DNA of 64,000 nucleotides, taken from positions 310,001 through 374,000 of the forward strand of contig WIUZ02000001.1 of NCBI GenBank assembly GCA_015956445.1, given 5' to 3'. Numbering within the stretch: the stretch's first letter is position 1; every line of letters begins with the position of its first letter. The notes under the pieces were generated by a model. That model saw nothing but the letters and a program-made list of their open reading frames with translations. It was not told the DNA's origin and made no database searches. This DNA is from Thelephora terrestris (lineage: Eukaryota; Basidiomycota; Agaricomycetes; Thelephorales; Thelephoraceae). Below, one piece after another: positions 46,026 through 58,979 of this stretch. The position numbers and the translations under genes were made by a program.

Positions 46026-46791
46026 TTTTGCTTACAGGAAACCCAGCAATCTAAATCAAGTTATTAGGTAACGCGCCGTCTCTCAGCATCCCCATCCACT
46101 CCTGAGGGATGGACACGGAGAAACGGCGGGAAACAGGTTCCTAGAAAATGAGTAGACTACTCACAGTGATATCCTTTACCTCGACTTACACAATATATCA
46201 GTAGGCGGGTGGATGGATGGGGAACCGGAGTTGCGCCTCGGTCAGCGCGGGGATGAAAGGCGAGAGGAGAGATGTGCCCTTCGTGATCGAGAAGCAGGGA
46301 GCTCAGGAATCAAACAGATTCCATTTTCCCACGCCCACTGCCCTCCTTCTCCGACCTCTTGGATATGACCCCTACCCAAACTACCTGGAAAGCAAAAGGC
46401 TCTTGAACCAACGATCGCTTCTCGGCCGCGCTACTACCACACGAGTTGTGTGTTTCTTTTTTGTGAGCCTCCCGTTTCATTGAAGGCCGAGCGCACGGTG
46501 CCTTGGGTCTGCGTTTCCAAAAATCACAGAATCTTTCGGAGTACCATAACTCATAATCAGTCACAAGGTTTGACCAGGTTTCTGGGGGGACTTTGAAACC
46601 TCCGCAGCGGTAGTTGGAACCCTCAAAGCAAAGACAGCCACTGGCATGTGACGTTCAAAAAGGTTCTACGTTGTGGTCTGAACCAGACCCTCCCTTCCTC
46701 CCCGACATACCTCCACCTACGCTTTGACCCTTCGACCCTTTTGAAGCCTGCGCGGGTTAACCCTACTTTCCCAACTGGATTGGACGAAAAC
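46026..46791. other. divergent promoter region (H2A.Z / F-box)
   Basis: The start codons of two diverging genes lie about 770 bp apart. The plus-strand frame of the F-box gene stays open upstream to 46648 but without an ATG. No separate gene is seen. Confidence 0.5.
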
Positions 46792-48246
46792 ATGTCTTCC
46801 CCGAAGGTGTTAACGATCAATGATCTCCCAAACGAGATACTCCTCGTAATATTCGACTTCGCCGCCACCCCTCCTCCACCCAACAGTGCGACCCGCAACT
46901 TCCGCCGAGTCGTATCATTGACGCACGTCTCTCGTCGCTGGATGGTGACTCTACTCGGCGATGGTCAATCATGGTCGAACGTCCACATCTACGGTCAAGA
47001 CATTGACATGCTGGACACTCAAATCAGGCGCTGTCAACAGGCTTCCCTTCGAGTTTGGGTCGAAGTACCATTTTGGAGCACCCTGAAATCCACACACTTC
47101 TCGCAATCCAAGAAAAACATCGAAAAAGCTGCAAACCTCGTCCGGAAACGCAGGGGCCAGGTCGTACGCTTGCAAGTCCGCATGAGTTGCCGGTTCTTTC
47201 ACAAGTTACTGGGTAACGAATGGCCAAACCTGAAGAAACTTGTTTTTGTCGACGACTGTTCCCTAGGCTCGAATCTCCATGGAGTCGTCGATGGTGGATC
47301 ATTACCGACATTGAAATTCCTATCCATCGATGGGGGGTACGGCTGGCCCGTGAACATCGCCACACGCCTTACGACGCTCAGGCTACAAGGGCCCACGAAC
47401 CTCGATCTCACGACCTTCGCCAAGTTCCTCCGTAGGAATTCGTCGCTCGAGTCCCTCGAACTCACCGGCTTGATCATAGGGGGATCGCAGAGTTACCACC
47501 GCGGGGAAACTCCTATCAAATTACCGCACCTGAACGAGCTCTTGGTTCGCAACGCAACATTGGGGTGTGCGCTTGACCTCCTGAACCTCCCATCTCTCCA
47601 ACGCCTCAACGTTTCCTCGTGCGCCAGGCAAAACCCTTGGTCAGATTCCCACTGGTCCAGGCTTTGCAGCCAGCTCCCCATCACGAGCCTCGAGGCGCAT
47701 TATCGTAGCTCCTTGCACCAGGAGATTACAGTGTCAGGGTCCGGCGAGTCAGGCGCTCACTCCTTCCGCTTCACCGAATTTTCACCCACCACCCTGGGCC
47801 CTGCCCTATTCAAATCGTTGTCAACAACCCCCTTATCCTTCGTTACATCGTTCACCCTTGTCAAAGGTATGCCCGAGGCAAGGGTGTCGTCATTGACCGC
47901 GGCGATCCATGGTCTCCTGAAGAAACTTCCGCAGGTGGAGCACATGAACCTTTGTCCGAGCGGTTTGGCCCTTGCAGTATTGCGACGGTTGAGCGACCAC
48001 TCGGAGTTGTGCCCGGGGCTGAGGGAATTGGAGGTCATGGTAACTGCTGAGACTTGTGAGGCAGCTGTGGAGCTTGTGGCTAAGGTGGTGGAGGGTCGAG
48101 CTAGTTGCGGTAATGGGAGGAAGATGAGAAGGGTTGGATGTTTTCACCCTACGGCTTTGCAGCGTAGCGAGGAAATGGGGGTGCAAGTTGCGTGTGATAA
48201 GTTCTGGAAAAAGTTTGGACTGGAGAGATACGTAAGCGGTGAGTAG
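46792..48246 (+). CDS. F-box / LRR-like protein, intronless
   Basis: A single exon of 484 codons starts at ATG 46792. The F-box is clear: INDLPNEILLVIFDFA then VVSLTHVSRRWMVTLLGDGQSWSNVHIYG, a very common agaricomycete layout. LRR-like strands follow (LKKLVFVDDCSLG, LKFLSIDGG, LESLELTGL, LNELLVRNATLG, LQRLNVSSC). The length of just under 500 aa and the lack of introns suit the family. It is not a close copy of the two F-box genes at 1.2 and 5.9 kb. It is probably an SCF substrate adaptor; the target is unknown. Confidence 0.85.
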   Translation: MSSPKVLTINDLPNEILLVIFDFAATPPPPNSATRNFRRVVSLTHVSRRWMVTLLGDGQSWSNVHIYGQDIDMLDTQIRRCQQASLRVWVEVPFWSTLKSTHFSQSKKNIEKAANLVRKRRGQVVRLQVRMSCRFFHKLLGNEWPNLKKLVFVDDCSLGSNLHGVVDGGSLPTLKFLSIDGGYGWPVNIATRLTTLRLQGPTNLDLTTFAKFLRRNSSLESLELTGLIIGGSQSYHRGETPIKLPHLNELLVRNATLGCALDLLNLPSLQRLNVSSCARQNPWSDSHWSRLCSQLPITSLEAHYRSSLHQEITVSGSGESGAHSFRFTEFSPTTLGPALFKSLSTTPLSFVTSFTLVKGMPEARVSSLTAAIHGLLKKLPQVEHMNLCPSGLALAVLRRLSDHSELCPGLRELEVMVTAETCEAAVELVAKVVEGRASCGNGRKMRRVGCFHPTALQRSEEMGVQVACDKFWKKFGLERYVSGE

Positions 48247-49320
48247 TTTTCCGCACGAAATGGAGGCATACCATGGGTTCTGATCGTCGTTGAAACCGGT
48301 GCAAAGGTTGCTCTGCCAGTCACTCATCCCCGCCTGCCGACCGTAGACGGATCACGGGTGGCGAAGGTCGTGATATCCGCGATTGCATTTTCCGTTAAGT
48401 ACTAGGACCGGGCGAGTGTCCGCAATTCTAGATTTAATCATATCTGTCGTAGAGGGCGTAGGTCGCCGGCTTTCACAGTGTTCCTGACCCCATAGATCGG
48501 TCGGGTTCGCTTCGCTTCTTTAGGCTCGGAAAATGTGTTTAGAGGCGGGTAGACATCTAGACGGTCACCCGCTAGCTTGTAAAATGTATCGTTCTTTCCT
48601 TAAAGCTCATTATTTAATCGTTTATTACAGGCCATCAGAAATTTCCATCGACATGCGCTTGGAGGCTGCATCGTTCCAACACCAGGTACTACTCGGCCAG
48701 ACTACAGCGGGATCGCGAATGCTCCAAGGCCAGTGCGGTGGCACATAATCGAGAGGTCTGTTTCCCTTCATCATAGCACAGACTGCTGCCGTATTATGTA
48801 GCTCGTAAAACGGGGGGCGTCTTGTGAGAATCCGCCTTGAGATCAGCGAACAGAACGGATACTGTTCAGATGGGGCGTGCCCGTGCCTCAGAAGCCCATA
48901 ACTTCGAAGTCGCCCATGTCACTGGCTTTCGTAGGGTGTTGTTCACGTGCTGTCGGACAGCGGTTTACGCGCTCTCACGCCTCCAGGGGACTTTGTCTAT
49001 GATAATGTTCGAGGATCCGTAGTTTGAACCCTACTGCTTCGGTCATCCCAAAGAACTGAGTCACGTCACCATCGTGATATATTTCATACTAACTTCAAAC
49101 AATATCGGATAACCTCAAGGATAACCTTGACCCTACAGAGCTGCTGGGGCCCCTTCGCCTTACTTATGAGTCCATACGCATTCGAGCAGATTCGAGTGTA
49201 CACCGTAAATTCTGCTGATAGTTACACCTGTACTACTACATTGCATGTGATAAAAACACAGATACACTGAGAGCGCCTCCGACTAGAATATAAAGGAGGA
49301 CCACTAGATATAATAGGTCT
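48247..49320. other. intergenic, no gene recognised
   Basis: About 1.1 kb between the 3' ends of convergent genes. Only short frames are present; 49180-49320 is A/T-rich, fitting the 3' UTR of the minus-strand gene. Confidence 0.5.
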
Positions 49321-49934
49321 TTAATCACTTGGGGCACGAGCATCTCCAGTGACGGCGAGCTTTCCTCCACTCTCCCTCAACTCTCCCTTTTCGTGCAATT
49401 CCGGCTTGTTCATAAACTTCCCAGTGACCTATCAACGAGCAAGCCAGTCAGCATCTCATGAAATACGCAGTGTCGACAAGGCATCAACCATCAACTAATT
49501 TACCTTTTGCATCTTCCCGACGACCTTATCGGTCAATTTGGCTTTGCCTTCTGGAAGACCACCCTGCCCATCAATCGCAACACCTCCATGGTCCGTAGGT
49601 TGCACGTTCAACGGACGTTCAGAATTGAAAGCGTTCTGTTTGGACGACGGATCTTGGAAGTCGGGTGCTCCATGATGAACGCCAGTAACACCTGGACGAA
49701 CGGTAAGCCTATGAGAAGGGAGAGAGATACGCGAGTCAACGTACCGGTGTCCTGCCTGTTGTCAACGTCATTCGATTGGTCTTGTCCGTGAGCAATCGGG
49801 TCGCTTCCCGGCAAGAGCTCAGAGTCTCGGTGAAGGTGATGTTCCGGACGAGGTTGCTCGCGGAGGTTGTCGGCAGGGTTGGAGTTTTCCCTGACGCCAG
49901 ACTGAGGGGGGAAATAGTTGGGGTTTTCAGACAT
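49321..49934 (-). CDS. small hydrophilic stress-type protein (CsbD-like tail)
   Basis: Three exons (49934-49745, 49691-49504, 49428-49321) give 161 aa. The N-terminal half is Asn/Pro/Gln-rich (MSENPNYFPPQSG) and probably disordered. The middle has HHGAPDFQDPSSKQNAF, and the C-terminus carries EGKAKLTDKVVGKMQK and NKPELHEKGELRESGGKLA, a pattern common in small basidiomycete proteins resembling bacterial CsbD-like stress proteins. The role is inferred only from this resemblance. A TATATAAA box lies about 105 bp upstream. A degenerate copy of the whole gene sits at 54.9-55.5 kb in the same orientation. Confidence 0.75.
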
Positions 49935-52351
49935 TATTATTATTACACGAGATGAAGTGCTTGGTAGACGATGTTGAGGATTGTGGTGATACGAGGGTTG
50001 AGATCTGAGAGGTGAGTAGGATGGCGAAGTTCACCCTGTTTATATATGTGCGGTTTCGACAGAGGGGCTAGGAGTAGATGGGGACTGTATGAGATCATCG
50101 AGGAGCCGCGTCGTCACTTCCAGCACGAAGCCTGGGGGGTTTGGGTAGCGTCGTCAGAGTCGCAGAGTTGCCGAACTAGTTGAGAATGGAGGAGCCTGCC
50201 GTTGAGTCATTGTCAACTTGGCTCCACCACATGATCGGCTTCTTCAAGGGACCAGCAGACCGCCCCACCTCGTTCACCACTCGCTGGTTCCGTAGAGGTC
50301 ACGGCGAAGGAACGTAGGGGTGTAAATGGACGTCACAGCTGGTTGCGGCCTGGAGGATTGTTGGGAACGTGCACCGGTATAGCACGGCCTTTTCCCGTCC
50401 GGGTGAAAGCCTGATGACGAAGGGGTATTTAGCGACCCGTGGTGGACCTCGTCACCGGGCGTCTTGAACCGGGCGCTTGGCGGGTGGCCCAATGATGGTA
50501 GGATGGTCCGCAAGTGACGGTTAGGTTCCACTCGAGCCCCACTCCATGAAAATTCGGCTGGGCTGACGTAGGGGGTCGACCAAGGGTCGACGAATAATAA
50601 TGAGGTGCTTGACCATGCTTGGCTGAATACCGACGGGCCTGATCGTCCGTGACGGAACAATTTGAGTACAACACCGTACGTCCGGATCATTACAGCCTCA
50701 GTTGCGAGTACTGTATGAAACTCTTTTGAAACAACCGACATCGACTGCTGTTGGTTGCAGTCCACGCAGGGCTAGAGCTACGAGTCTCAGTGTCAGTTAG
50801 GTCCACGTGAACGCTGTTCTTGTACATGTGGCGCGCAAAGATACTAAGGCGCTTATTCGGCGCGTCCCGGTGACTGGCCACCGGCCACCCCTAGCCACCT
50901 GGTTCCGCCCAAGATCAGGACATCCAGATACTTGGATTCCTGGTCACTCAAGCGTTGGAACGAAAGTCACGCAAAGCCCTTTCTCTGTACGGGCTCAACG
51001 CCGGAAACCGAAGAACGAATACCGAGCAATGACGAGAGATAAATCAATCGTCATCCAGCGCGTTCAATGTTATGCCAAAGGGAAGACGCTTTGCGAGCTC
51101 ACTCTCGCAACCATGGACTATTTTTGCGATCACCCACTTGTGTGCCCAGAGCTCCGGTCGCTCTCGCATACCGCGTCAGATAGGGCCGACTACGGACGCT
51201 GGCTGCATCGGATGGACTGCGTGGTCTTGGAAAATGGGGACTCACACGGAGCGGCGCGTATCTAGGAATCTCTGTCGTAGACTCTGGGGATATCTCCGAT
51301 GTAATTGCGTTGAGGTACGTCTTAAAAACCTGTCCGTTTAAAATGATATGATGAGCCCCTTCCGCTGCGTAATGAGACCCCTCAAGCAGGCTGGCGCCGT
51401 GCGCGGATATGTGTCCGACAGAAATGAAAGCGTTCTGAGAGGTGGGCCAGGCGCCTTGACCAGGTACGATGCCAACCATATCGTGTTCTCTACTGGACCC
51501 AGGGTTTCAGTTTTACAATGCATATCACAGCCACGTGGCCCGTTTTGCTTGATTCGAGTACAGCGGTGATCAAATCTCACACGTTCCAAGCTCCTCTTCC
51601 TGCACACCACACCGGCAACGAATGCCGCGCTGAGTAAGCATCTCTATCGCATCAAGAAAAGTGTGAGGATGATTACTTATACACGAGGCCGCTCCCTTCC
51701 AGGCATCGAAGCTGTACATCCGCTCTATCCCCACAACTGCAACCGCGAGCGCCTTCCTTTATAGGCACCGGAGGGTGTAGACGTGAGTATTCTTTGAGTT
51801 CTGGATGCTTCAGGTTCTTGAGAAGCTTGCCAATTCCAGGTCTGGCTAACGAACTCATTTGGGGTTTTCATTAGGTCCACCCCTTGACGCTTTGTGGGAA
51901 TGCGTGGTCCACCCGTGAGCTTTATGACCAAAGCACGAAAAGCCCACTCGAAACACGCATTCTGCCAAGCACAGTGAGCTCGTTTTAGCAAGACTTCAAT
52001 CACTATCTAAGCACGATTTAGCAAAGGGGTACGATCAGCGCATTGTCAATTTCCCGATGAGCGGTGATCTATTGATCAGCAAGATGCAAGATCAATAAGG
52101 TTCACATGAAAAATGTAACCAGATTGGCTTCAATCAGAGCCTCCAATTTCGAGTCCTCGAGGAGTGACTCCGGACCGGCCCATTGAGCAGAAATCCCGCA
52201 GATCACCAAAAGAAAACCCCGTATATTGTGAGTGCGCCCTATCCTACGTATAGATACCGAGGTATACACAAGTCGGAATTACTGCCGCAACTCAGCCCAC
52301 CGCACGGATCTTAATCCCCACGTTCCAAATACCCCATAGAGGCCTTTAGAC
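49935..52351. other. gene-poor stretch
   Basis: Apart from the promoter of the small stress-type gene, I find no supported gene. Frames at 50274-50765 (-) and 50807-51265 (+) are unaccompanied by splice signals or domains. Confidence 0.45.
50038..50047 (-). promoter_or_regulatory. TATA box of the small stress-type gene
   Basis: The minus strand reads CACATATATAAACAGG about 105 bp before ATG 49934. Confidence 0.5.
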
Positions 52352-53688
52352 TCAAAGATCCGTGATACGGGTCCATTCCTCTTCCAAGAGTGCAACGACT
52401 CCCCCGATTTTCATGCGCCTGTGCTCTTTGGGGTTCCAGCAACTTCGGATCATTTGCCACAAGGTTTCCGAGACTTGATCAGGTCGTGGCGGTCTGAACC
52501 CTTCCGACATCGACCGATTTGCTGCCGCTTTAGACATCTCATGAAACACGGGCCGCCCCGTCAGGATCTATTTCAAGTGAGCGAATCGAGCGATTCCACT
52601 GGAAGGAGACTACCCGCACCTCGAAGGCCATCACTCCGAAGGCGCAGATGTCGCTGGGTTTATTGGAGCGCATGAGATGGGTTGCATCCGACGACGTTCC
52701 TGGTTCCGATGAGCTGCTGCGAAAAAGTCGGTTGGCCCTTGTCTTGACCAAGACTGTCCAAAGTTTAGAGCGCGGAAGAATGTGGGCGCTGCCTAGGCCA
52801 GCTATGTGAGGAGCACCCCCTTTGTCGACTAGGATGTTTGTCTATAGTACGCGGCGCATGAGAATCGGGCGGATAGACACACGAGACGGATCGGAGGTTT
52901 ACCGCGTTGAGGTTCCCATGGGCAATGTTGAGGTCGTGCATACGCTTCAAACCTTGAGCCACGTCCATCAACTATAGCCAAGGAGAATCAGATCAGTGAC
53001 GTCTAGCGGGCGGCTGAGAAGAGAATAGCTACCAGTTTTAGCTTCTCGACGTTGGATTCGTCGGTCAGGTATTGGTTCAGATCGAAGTTGACCATGTACT
53101 CATAGATGAGACCGAGAGGATGCCTCTCTGTGGAGTATACCCCGACGAGGATTTTGTCAGAGTCGGAAAGGCGGCCGCATGCGCGGACCTCGTTGAGGAA
53201 TCTCTGAATGGGAATGATGAAGAAGATTCTTGATATAGGTAGGCCCGACGCACCATGGCAACCCGAGCGATGTCGAACGACTCTATGTAGCAACGATAGG
53301 ACTTTAGAACAACCCTGCGCCCAGCGTGAATCGCCCCCCAGATATTGGCAAAGCCTCCAGCAGCGATGGGGTGTTCTCCGGTGAGTGTTATGTTGCGGGG
53401 ATCCAGTAAAGGATATTGAGATGGTAGGGACGGTAACAGCTCCTGGACCACCTTTACATGATGTTGGGAGAGGGCTACGTCGTCCAGGTTTGAAATAGGC
53501 AACCTCTCGTTCCGGACTTCGACTTTGTGCAATGTTGACGAAGTATGACCAAGGGATGGCGGAAATGGGAATCCCCTAGGGATCAAGGGCTCTCTTTCCT
53601 CGGTATCATCCTGGGAGTGGTAAACGGCACTGAGCCTTGACAAGAGTCGTATGGGTTGCATTCGGGTCTGTTTTGCCAAGGGTCCCAT
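52352..53688 (-). CDS. TKL-type pseudokinase, five exons
   Basis: Exons 53688-53254, 53203-53033, 52971-52903, 52841-52620 and 52567-52352 give 370 aa; introns are 50-61 nt. The order is that of agaricomycete TKL kinases: ITLTGEHPIAAGGFANIW (Gly-rich loop), RRVVLKSYRCY (ATP Lys), VGVYSTERHPLGLIYEYM, ANG-type helix AQGLKRMHDL, catalytic loop IAHGNLNATNIL, then HIAGLGSAHI, SDICAFGVMAFEILTGRP and SCWNPKEHRRMKIG. The catalytic Asp of the HxDL motif is Asn here and DFG is replaced by GLG, so phosphotransfer is unlikely. Start 53688 is the first ATG in the open frame; an upstream exon is possible. It is probably a scaffold or decoy, by inference. Confidence 0.83.
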
Positions 53689-54896
53689 AACCGAGGGGTG
53701 CACGAGAAGCGAGAATGTGTGATTTTGCCACTGTACCTACTGACCTTTAAGGAGAAAGCATATGTGCCTTCTGCAAGCACGTTAGTCAGATACTGTGCTC
53801 CCAATGATGAGCCAGCTCCGTACCAATGTATCAAGATTTGTTTGTCGTTGCCCATTTGCGACGACACGCTCGCTTATCTAGCCTTCATATGATCGGGGGA
53901 ATTATCACTTCCATACCTAGACCTACATGATGAACCTCCCTCCACTCCACCGCTATGAAGGAGATAGAGCCCTTCAGATTTCATTTCGGTGAGAATTCGG
54001 ACAAACGAGGACCCGCCAACGTGCCAGGGTTATCCCGAGCGAAGAGGGATGTTCTAGCATCGTTCGAATCTAGATTTCAACTCAATCGGGGCGTGCGTCC
54101 TGCTAAGCGGCGGTTCCCCAACCCCCGCGCCCTGGGTCAGGTCCTAGAGGCCTCGTTTGGTAATTAATTCATTCCGGGCCCCGAGGAACTAGAATAATAA
54201 CTCCGAAGCGTACTTCACAACATCCGGAAACTGGAGGTTGCCGTCGTGGCTCGGACCGCGTATCACAATTATCGTTCGAGTGTGTGAGGCTCTAGGGTGC
54301 CGAAGATCGAAATGCCTTGCTTCGTGTGACGTCAGCCTTTGTTTATCTAATTTCCGCTCCTTGGCTCGGACGTCTGTGGAACCTTGCACGTTTAGCGGCA
54401 AAACATTCCGCATGATAAACACAAGTGTGGGTACTTGGAATTCTTGCAAAAATGCGGGTTCCTGCGAGTCATCTGCAAATGAGTGGCAACAGGTATGTTG
54501 CCGCTATCGCAGTTTTCAGCTCTGATTTTAGTGAACACAAAGAAAATTGCATCCTCATGTGCCCTGTCGTGTCCTTGCCTCCCCCTTCCCGCGACCATCA
54601 CTGCGGGATAGATGGACACTGATTCACAATAAATAAGTCGTTTCTACCGAGAGAGTTCGTCGCTACCCACTTTGTATACCGAACAAGCGGGTCGAGCCCC
54701 ATTTAAGATTTAGGTTATCATTCAATTCGCCTCTTTGCTGCCACGCCCTAATTACTAATCGGACTCACCGGGGCGTCCCTCAAGGGGAGGAAAAGACGCA
54801 ACTAACTTCAGGCTGTTCTAGAGTCGCGTTGCGCTTATTCAAGATATAGCAGGGAGGGCCTCGAACGACGGGACAGACAGAGGCATTGAACCACCA
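53689..54896. other. intergenic, no gene recognised
   Basis: This contains the presumed promoter of the TKL pseudokinase. Frames at 54189-54620 on both strands have no recognisable content. Confidence 0.45.
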
Positions 54897-55479
54897 AATG
54901 TGCTGCGCACGAGCATCTCCTGTGATAGCGGACGTTCCCACACTCCCGCAGCTTCCCTTCTCGGCGTGAGGTTCCAGCTTGGTCATATACTTCCCGGCGA
55001 CCTACTAAGACACAAGCCGGAATCCAACAAAGCACGCGGTACCAGAAATGCGACAATTGAGATATATTTCGCCTTTTGCATCTTCCCGATGTCATCTTCT
55101 CGGTCATATTGGCGTTACCTTCCGAAGAATCCCCACGGCCATCAATCGCAACACCTCCTTGGTCTGTGGGTCGCACGCCCACCAGGAGTTCAGAGATGAC
55201 AGTGCTCTGGTCGAACGACGACTCTCGGAAGTTGGGTGAACATCAGCGACGCCTGACAAACGGCAAGGTGAGGAAAGCAGGGGTATACCAATTAATGTAC
55301 TGATGTCTCTTCTGTTTTTCCAGGCGCCCGGATCTTCACTATGAAACATTGAGTTCTTCCCTAGAAAGGGGTTAGAGTCTCGGTCAAGGCAACAGTTTCT
55401 AAATGTGAGTTTGTTTGGTGGAGTGAAAACTTTTCCTGGCACCAGACTGACGGGGGAAGAAGTTGGACTTTCCAGACAC
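54897..55479 (-). pseudogene. decayed copy of the small stress-type gene at 49.3-49.9 kb
   Basis: The whole gene, introns included, aligns with 49321-49934 on the same strand. Shared blocks include ATCAATCGCAACACCTCC, TTTTGCATCTTCCCGA and GAGTCTCGGT (plus-strand reading). The start codon is changed to GTG (55479), exon 1 contains stops and an insertion, and the last exon lost the frame before the APSD end. It is a DNA-level duplicate that has decayed. Confidence 0.7.
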
Positions 55480-58400
55480 GAGAGGGGTGAATTGCGGCTT
55501 TTGCCCTGTTTCATATGCGTGATCTCAATGGAGGAGCTTGGGGTCGGGAGGGGGGGTTGTACTAACTTATCTCGTTACCCGTCGCCGCTTCTTGCATATT
55601 AGTTTGGAGGATTTGAGCGGCATTGTCGACAGAGCCGCGAATTCGCCAAGCGAGTCGTGCAATGGAGGGGCCAACCGTGGAGTCGGGGGCTCCACAATTC
55701 CACGTTCCACGATCGCCGTTTTTGTCAAAGGAGCGGACGATCGAGCCATACCACTGGAATCGCCGATCATCGACTCCTTGCTGGGAAGTCTGCCTAATTA
55801 TAAGAGAGCAATCAAAATCCAATGTCCTACACGCATGGTCGCGAACATACCCAAACTTGCCAACCCAGTTGTGTTTCCTCATGCACCGTGCCCCCACTAG
55901 TCGAGGGCCCAAGATCATTCCGTCGTCGGATCGGGGATGGGAGGCGATTTATCGGAAGTTGAACGCTGGTCTGAGGGTCGCTGCTCAGTTCGGTGATGAA
56001 TGTGACTGAGTGAGCGCACCAATGCATTGTGGTGGCATACATACCACACTTCCTATAGACATGTTCTGAAGATCTGAACCCCAATCTCTCAAAACCACTT
56101 CGGAGTCCTTTTTGTATGGCGTTGACCATGATCACGACCCCTTTTCTTTTTTGTGCAGCGGTTGAGGACACCGTACAATGGTAATCGGAGCGCACGGCCC
56201 GGCGATCGATCTTTCGGAGACACCCGCCTGAGGAAATGTACCAGTGGCCAGTGGCCGCCCAGACGACACAGGACGACGCTGTGCGGGCACCGCACTCGGG
56301 TAAAATAACGATCTCACCCACCCCCCACATTTACATGCGACGCATGGGCGCAACTCCGACTAAACCTATTAAAACCCGCATTAGTGACCACAATGCACAC
56401 CCAGCCGCATCACTGGTGTGACGTTACCAACATTTTGGTCGTCCTCCCCCTCCCATTCCAGTGACCGTGTTTTCCGTCGTCATCGCGTTTGTTGGCCACC
56501 CAACCCGTATTCACGTTCTTCGTCCCCATTCCCATCAACCCTTCCGCCATAAAACACGGCTCAAGCATGGCCTGAAGAGGTTCGCGCAAAGTCTCGCACC
56601 GGTTTGGACACAGGCCCTTGACCAGGTCACCGTTATTGTAATGGGTACGTACTCTCCCTGAAGTCATCGGAATTAGTTGCGTTGAGCACGAGAGTGCTTG
56701 TGATGTTGGTGTTGTTGGGCTGCGCAGCTGGTAACCCGGTTCAGGAAAGTCGACCTTGATCCACACATTCTTCATGCCGCACTCGATCAATTTGGAAGGC
56801 CGCTTTGCTGCAGATGAGGAAGTTTGACAAGCAGTGGGCGACTTGCTCATCAAACTATGCCTCGCCTCTTACAGGTTCTGTTCAAACTTCCTCTTGTCCC
56901 CGCCCCGTGATACCCCAGTCTCAGACCACGATCACCATCGATTTAGGGCTCCGTCTTCTCGGCGGTGCAATCCAGGAAACGCAATGTGCTCTCGGTTAAT
57001 CTCGAGGGATCGCTCACTGTACGCTGTGAGGGTCATTGTTCTAGTGCGACAAGATGAGGGGGTTAAGACCTCCAAGGGTGTTGCTCAGATGTGACACCCC
57101 GAAGTTCGTGTCGCCGCGGCCCTGCACGTGGTTCGATGCACCGTGGTACTCCTGCATCGTCAGTGGATGGGCCGGTTCTGGTAGGCCAACATCGGGTCAA
57201 CATCTATTAGCTCCGCTCTTGTGTGTTCCGAGAGTCTCCCGCTCGTCGTCGTCCCGAAGGCCAGATGGTGACTGTGGCTCTGAATTCCGTGAACTACGAT
57301 CCCACCAGAGCCCACCAGTCGCGAGCCCAACAATGGTCGTTCCAAACAAGTTGCGAATTACATGCGACAATTTCCACCGCCGCCATAGCACTGCATCTGA
57401 ACAGACGAATCAATGTAGGGATTCCTATCACCTGTCGTAATCGTCAGAAAACTGACATCTCCCAAAAAATCCACTGATATGAAGGTTCGCCGATTCCAAG
57501 CTTCCAACTTCGTGATGCATTCGGTTGGATGGTGTCACTCTCACACGCACGCCCAAGTGCGCAGCTATATAATAATACTGTTTGTATTCATAGTGCAGTT
57601 CTCACTCAAAATATACTTGTTTTTAAAAATATCTTGATTAGAATATGGAGGGGAGCTCTCCCTGGAAACGTTCTTGAGAGGGCTTATGAACATCCTATGG
57701 GACAGCTACCCGCAGCTATGGCGGTGTTACGGACGTAGCTATAGCCATAGGAGGAGTGCGATGGCCATTGATATAAGGTCTGATCGAATAGTCCCGGCTA
57801 CGGCTCGGCTGGCGTCGTTTAGCCGCGAAGATTGCTCCAGACGCGCCGGTACATAAGAATCGCGAAATGCTTCATTTTAAGCAATTATTGCGTATAGGCT
57901 GAGGAGGACCGAAGACGAAAGGGAAGGACAAAAGAGGAGGAAGCCGGGGGAAGGTCTGGCGGCACCTTGACGCTAGACGTACGTACTTTATGGGTCCTGG
58001 TGAGCGCCCGTGGCTGTGCCTGGTGACAGCAGGTAATGTACGGCTTAGCCTTTTGCCTTGGCGACCGGACGAACTGAAGGTCCGACACGAGCAAGACAGA
58101 TGGTAGGGATCGCAACTTTGGCACAGAATCTCCGCCTCGATAGTTTCTTGATTACAACTCCCATTCGCTCTCTTTGACACAAAGGCAAAGAGTTGAATAA
58201 GCTCACAATCCATGCTTCTTCGGGAGACCTGAGACAGTGTTGCCGGGTCCTGAGATCCCCACCGGAACTCCTCAGATTACGGAACTATATCGCCACAATT
58301 CGGCTCACGGCAGCACTAGATGTACTGTAGAAGGGTCAGCTGGGTTTTTTATATACAAAGTCTTGGCCACGGTTGACCTGGATTGCTCAGGCGGGGAGAA

Positions 58401-58979
58401 GTTCTACAAGATCCTCATCAGAGTTTGGCGTGTAGCATCGGTGGAATCCGGTCAGAGGTGATGATAGCTTCCCGATGTAACACCCCGAGCTCGATAGAAA
58501 GAACTCAGTAGGCTTGGACAGAGAGGGATGTACAACGTCCGAACGGACATACTTATAGCTGGGGGAGAGAGCGCGATCGTTCCACGTGGATCAATCGATC
58601 AAGGGTGCGGCGGCAACGGTCACATGGGGTTCGTACGGAGAGGGGAACTCCGGCCGCGTTGAATTGAGGCTTGGCTAGCGTTACTTATACCGCGTATGGA
58701 CTAGCCTATTGTTACTTAGCCAGTGCGCACACGCAGCCAGTGACATTGTCACAAAACATGGGGCGCTTTCAACTACATATGGGGACTGGCAACCTCTGCC
58801 AAATTTTGATTCCGCACGGAATTCCCACACATTCAGTTCACATTGTACTTTTCGAAACCAATTTTTTCTAGAACGCCACATGCTATGCCAGGTTTGAAAA
58901 CATACATCATGAATAGGTATGACAAACTTTTAATAGGTGACGGCATTTCTACGACAAGTGCCTCACTGTAGGAAAAGAT
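55480..58979. other. gene-poor stretch with unrecognised frames
   Basis: About 3.5 kb without a supported gene. The plus-strand frame 55690-55900 (STIAVFVKGADDRAIPLE, LPNYKRAIKIQCPT) and a minus-strand frame near 56640-56850 (NVWIKVDFPEPGYQLRS) read somewhat like protein but have no domain or splice support. Pyrimidine tracts and short frames make up the rest. Confidence 0.4.

Noticed and set aside
53583-53867. Upstream minus-strand frame as a first exon of the TKL pseudokinase
   Set aside because: It is in a different frame and overlaps the kinase exon; I found no splice pair joining them that keeps the Gly-rich loop frame.
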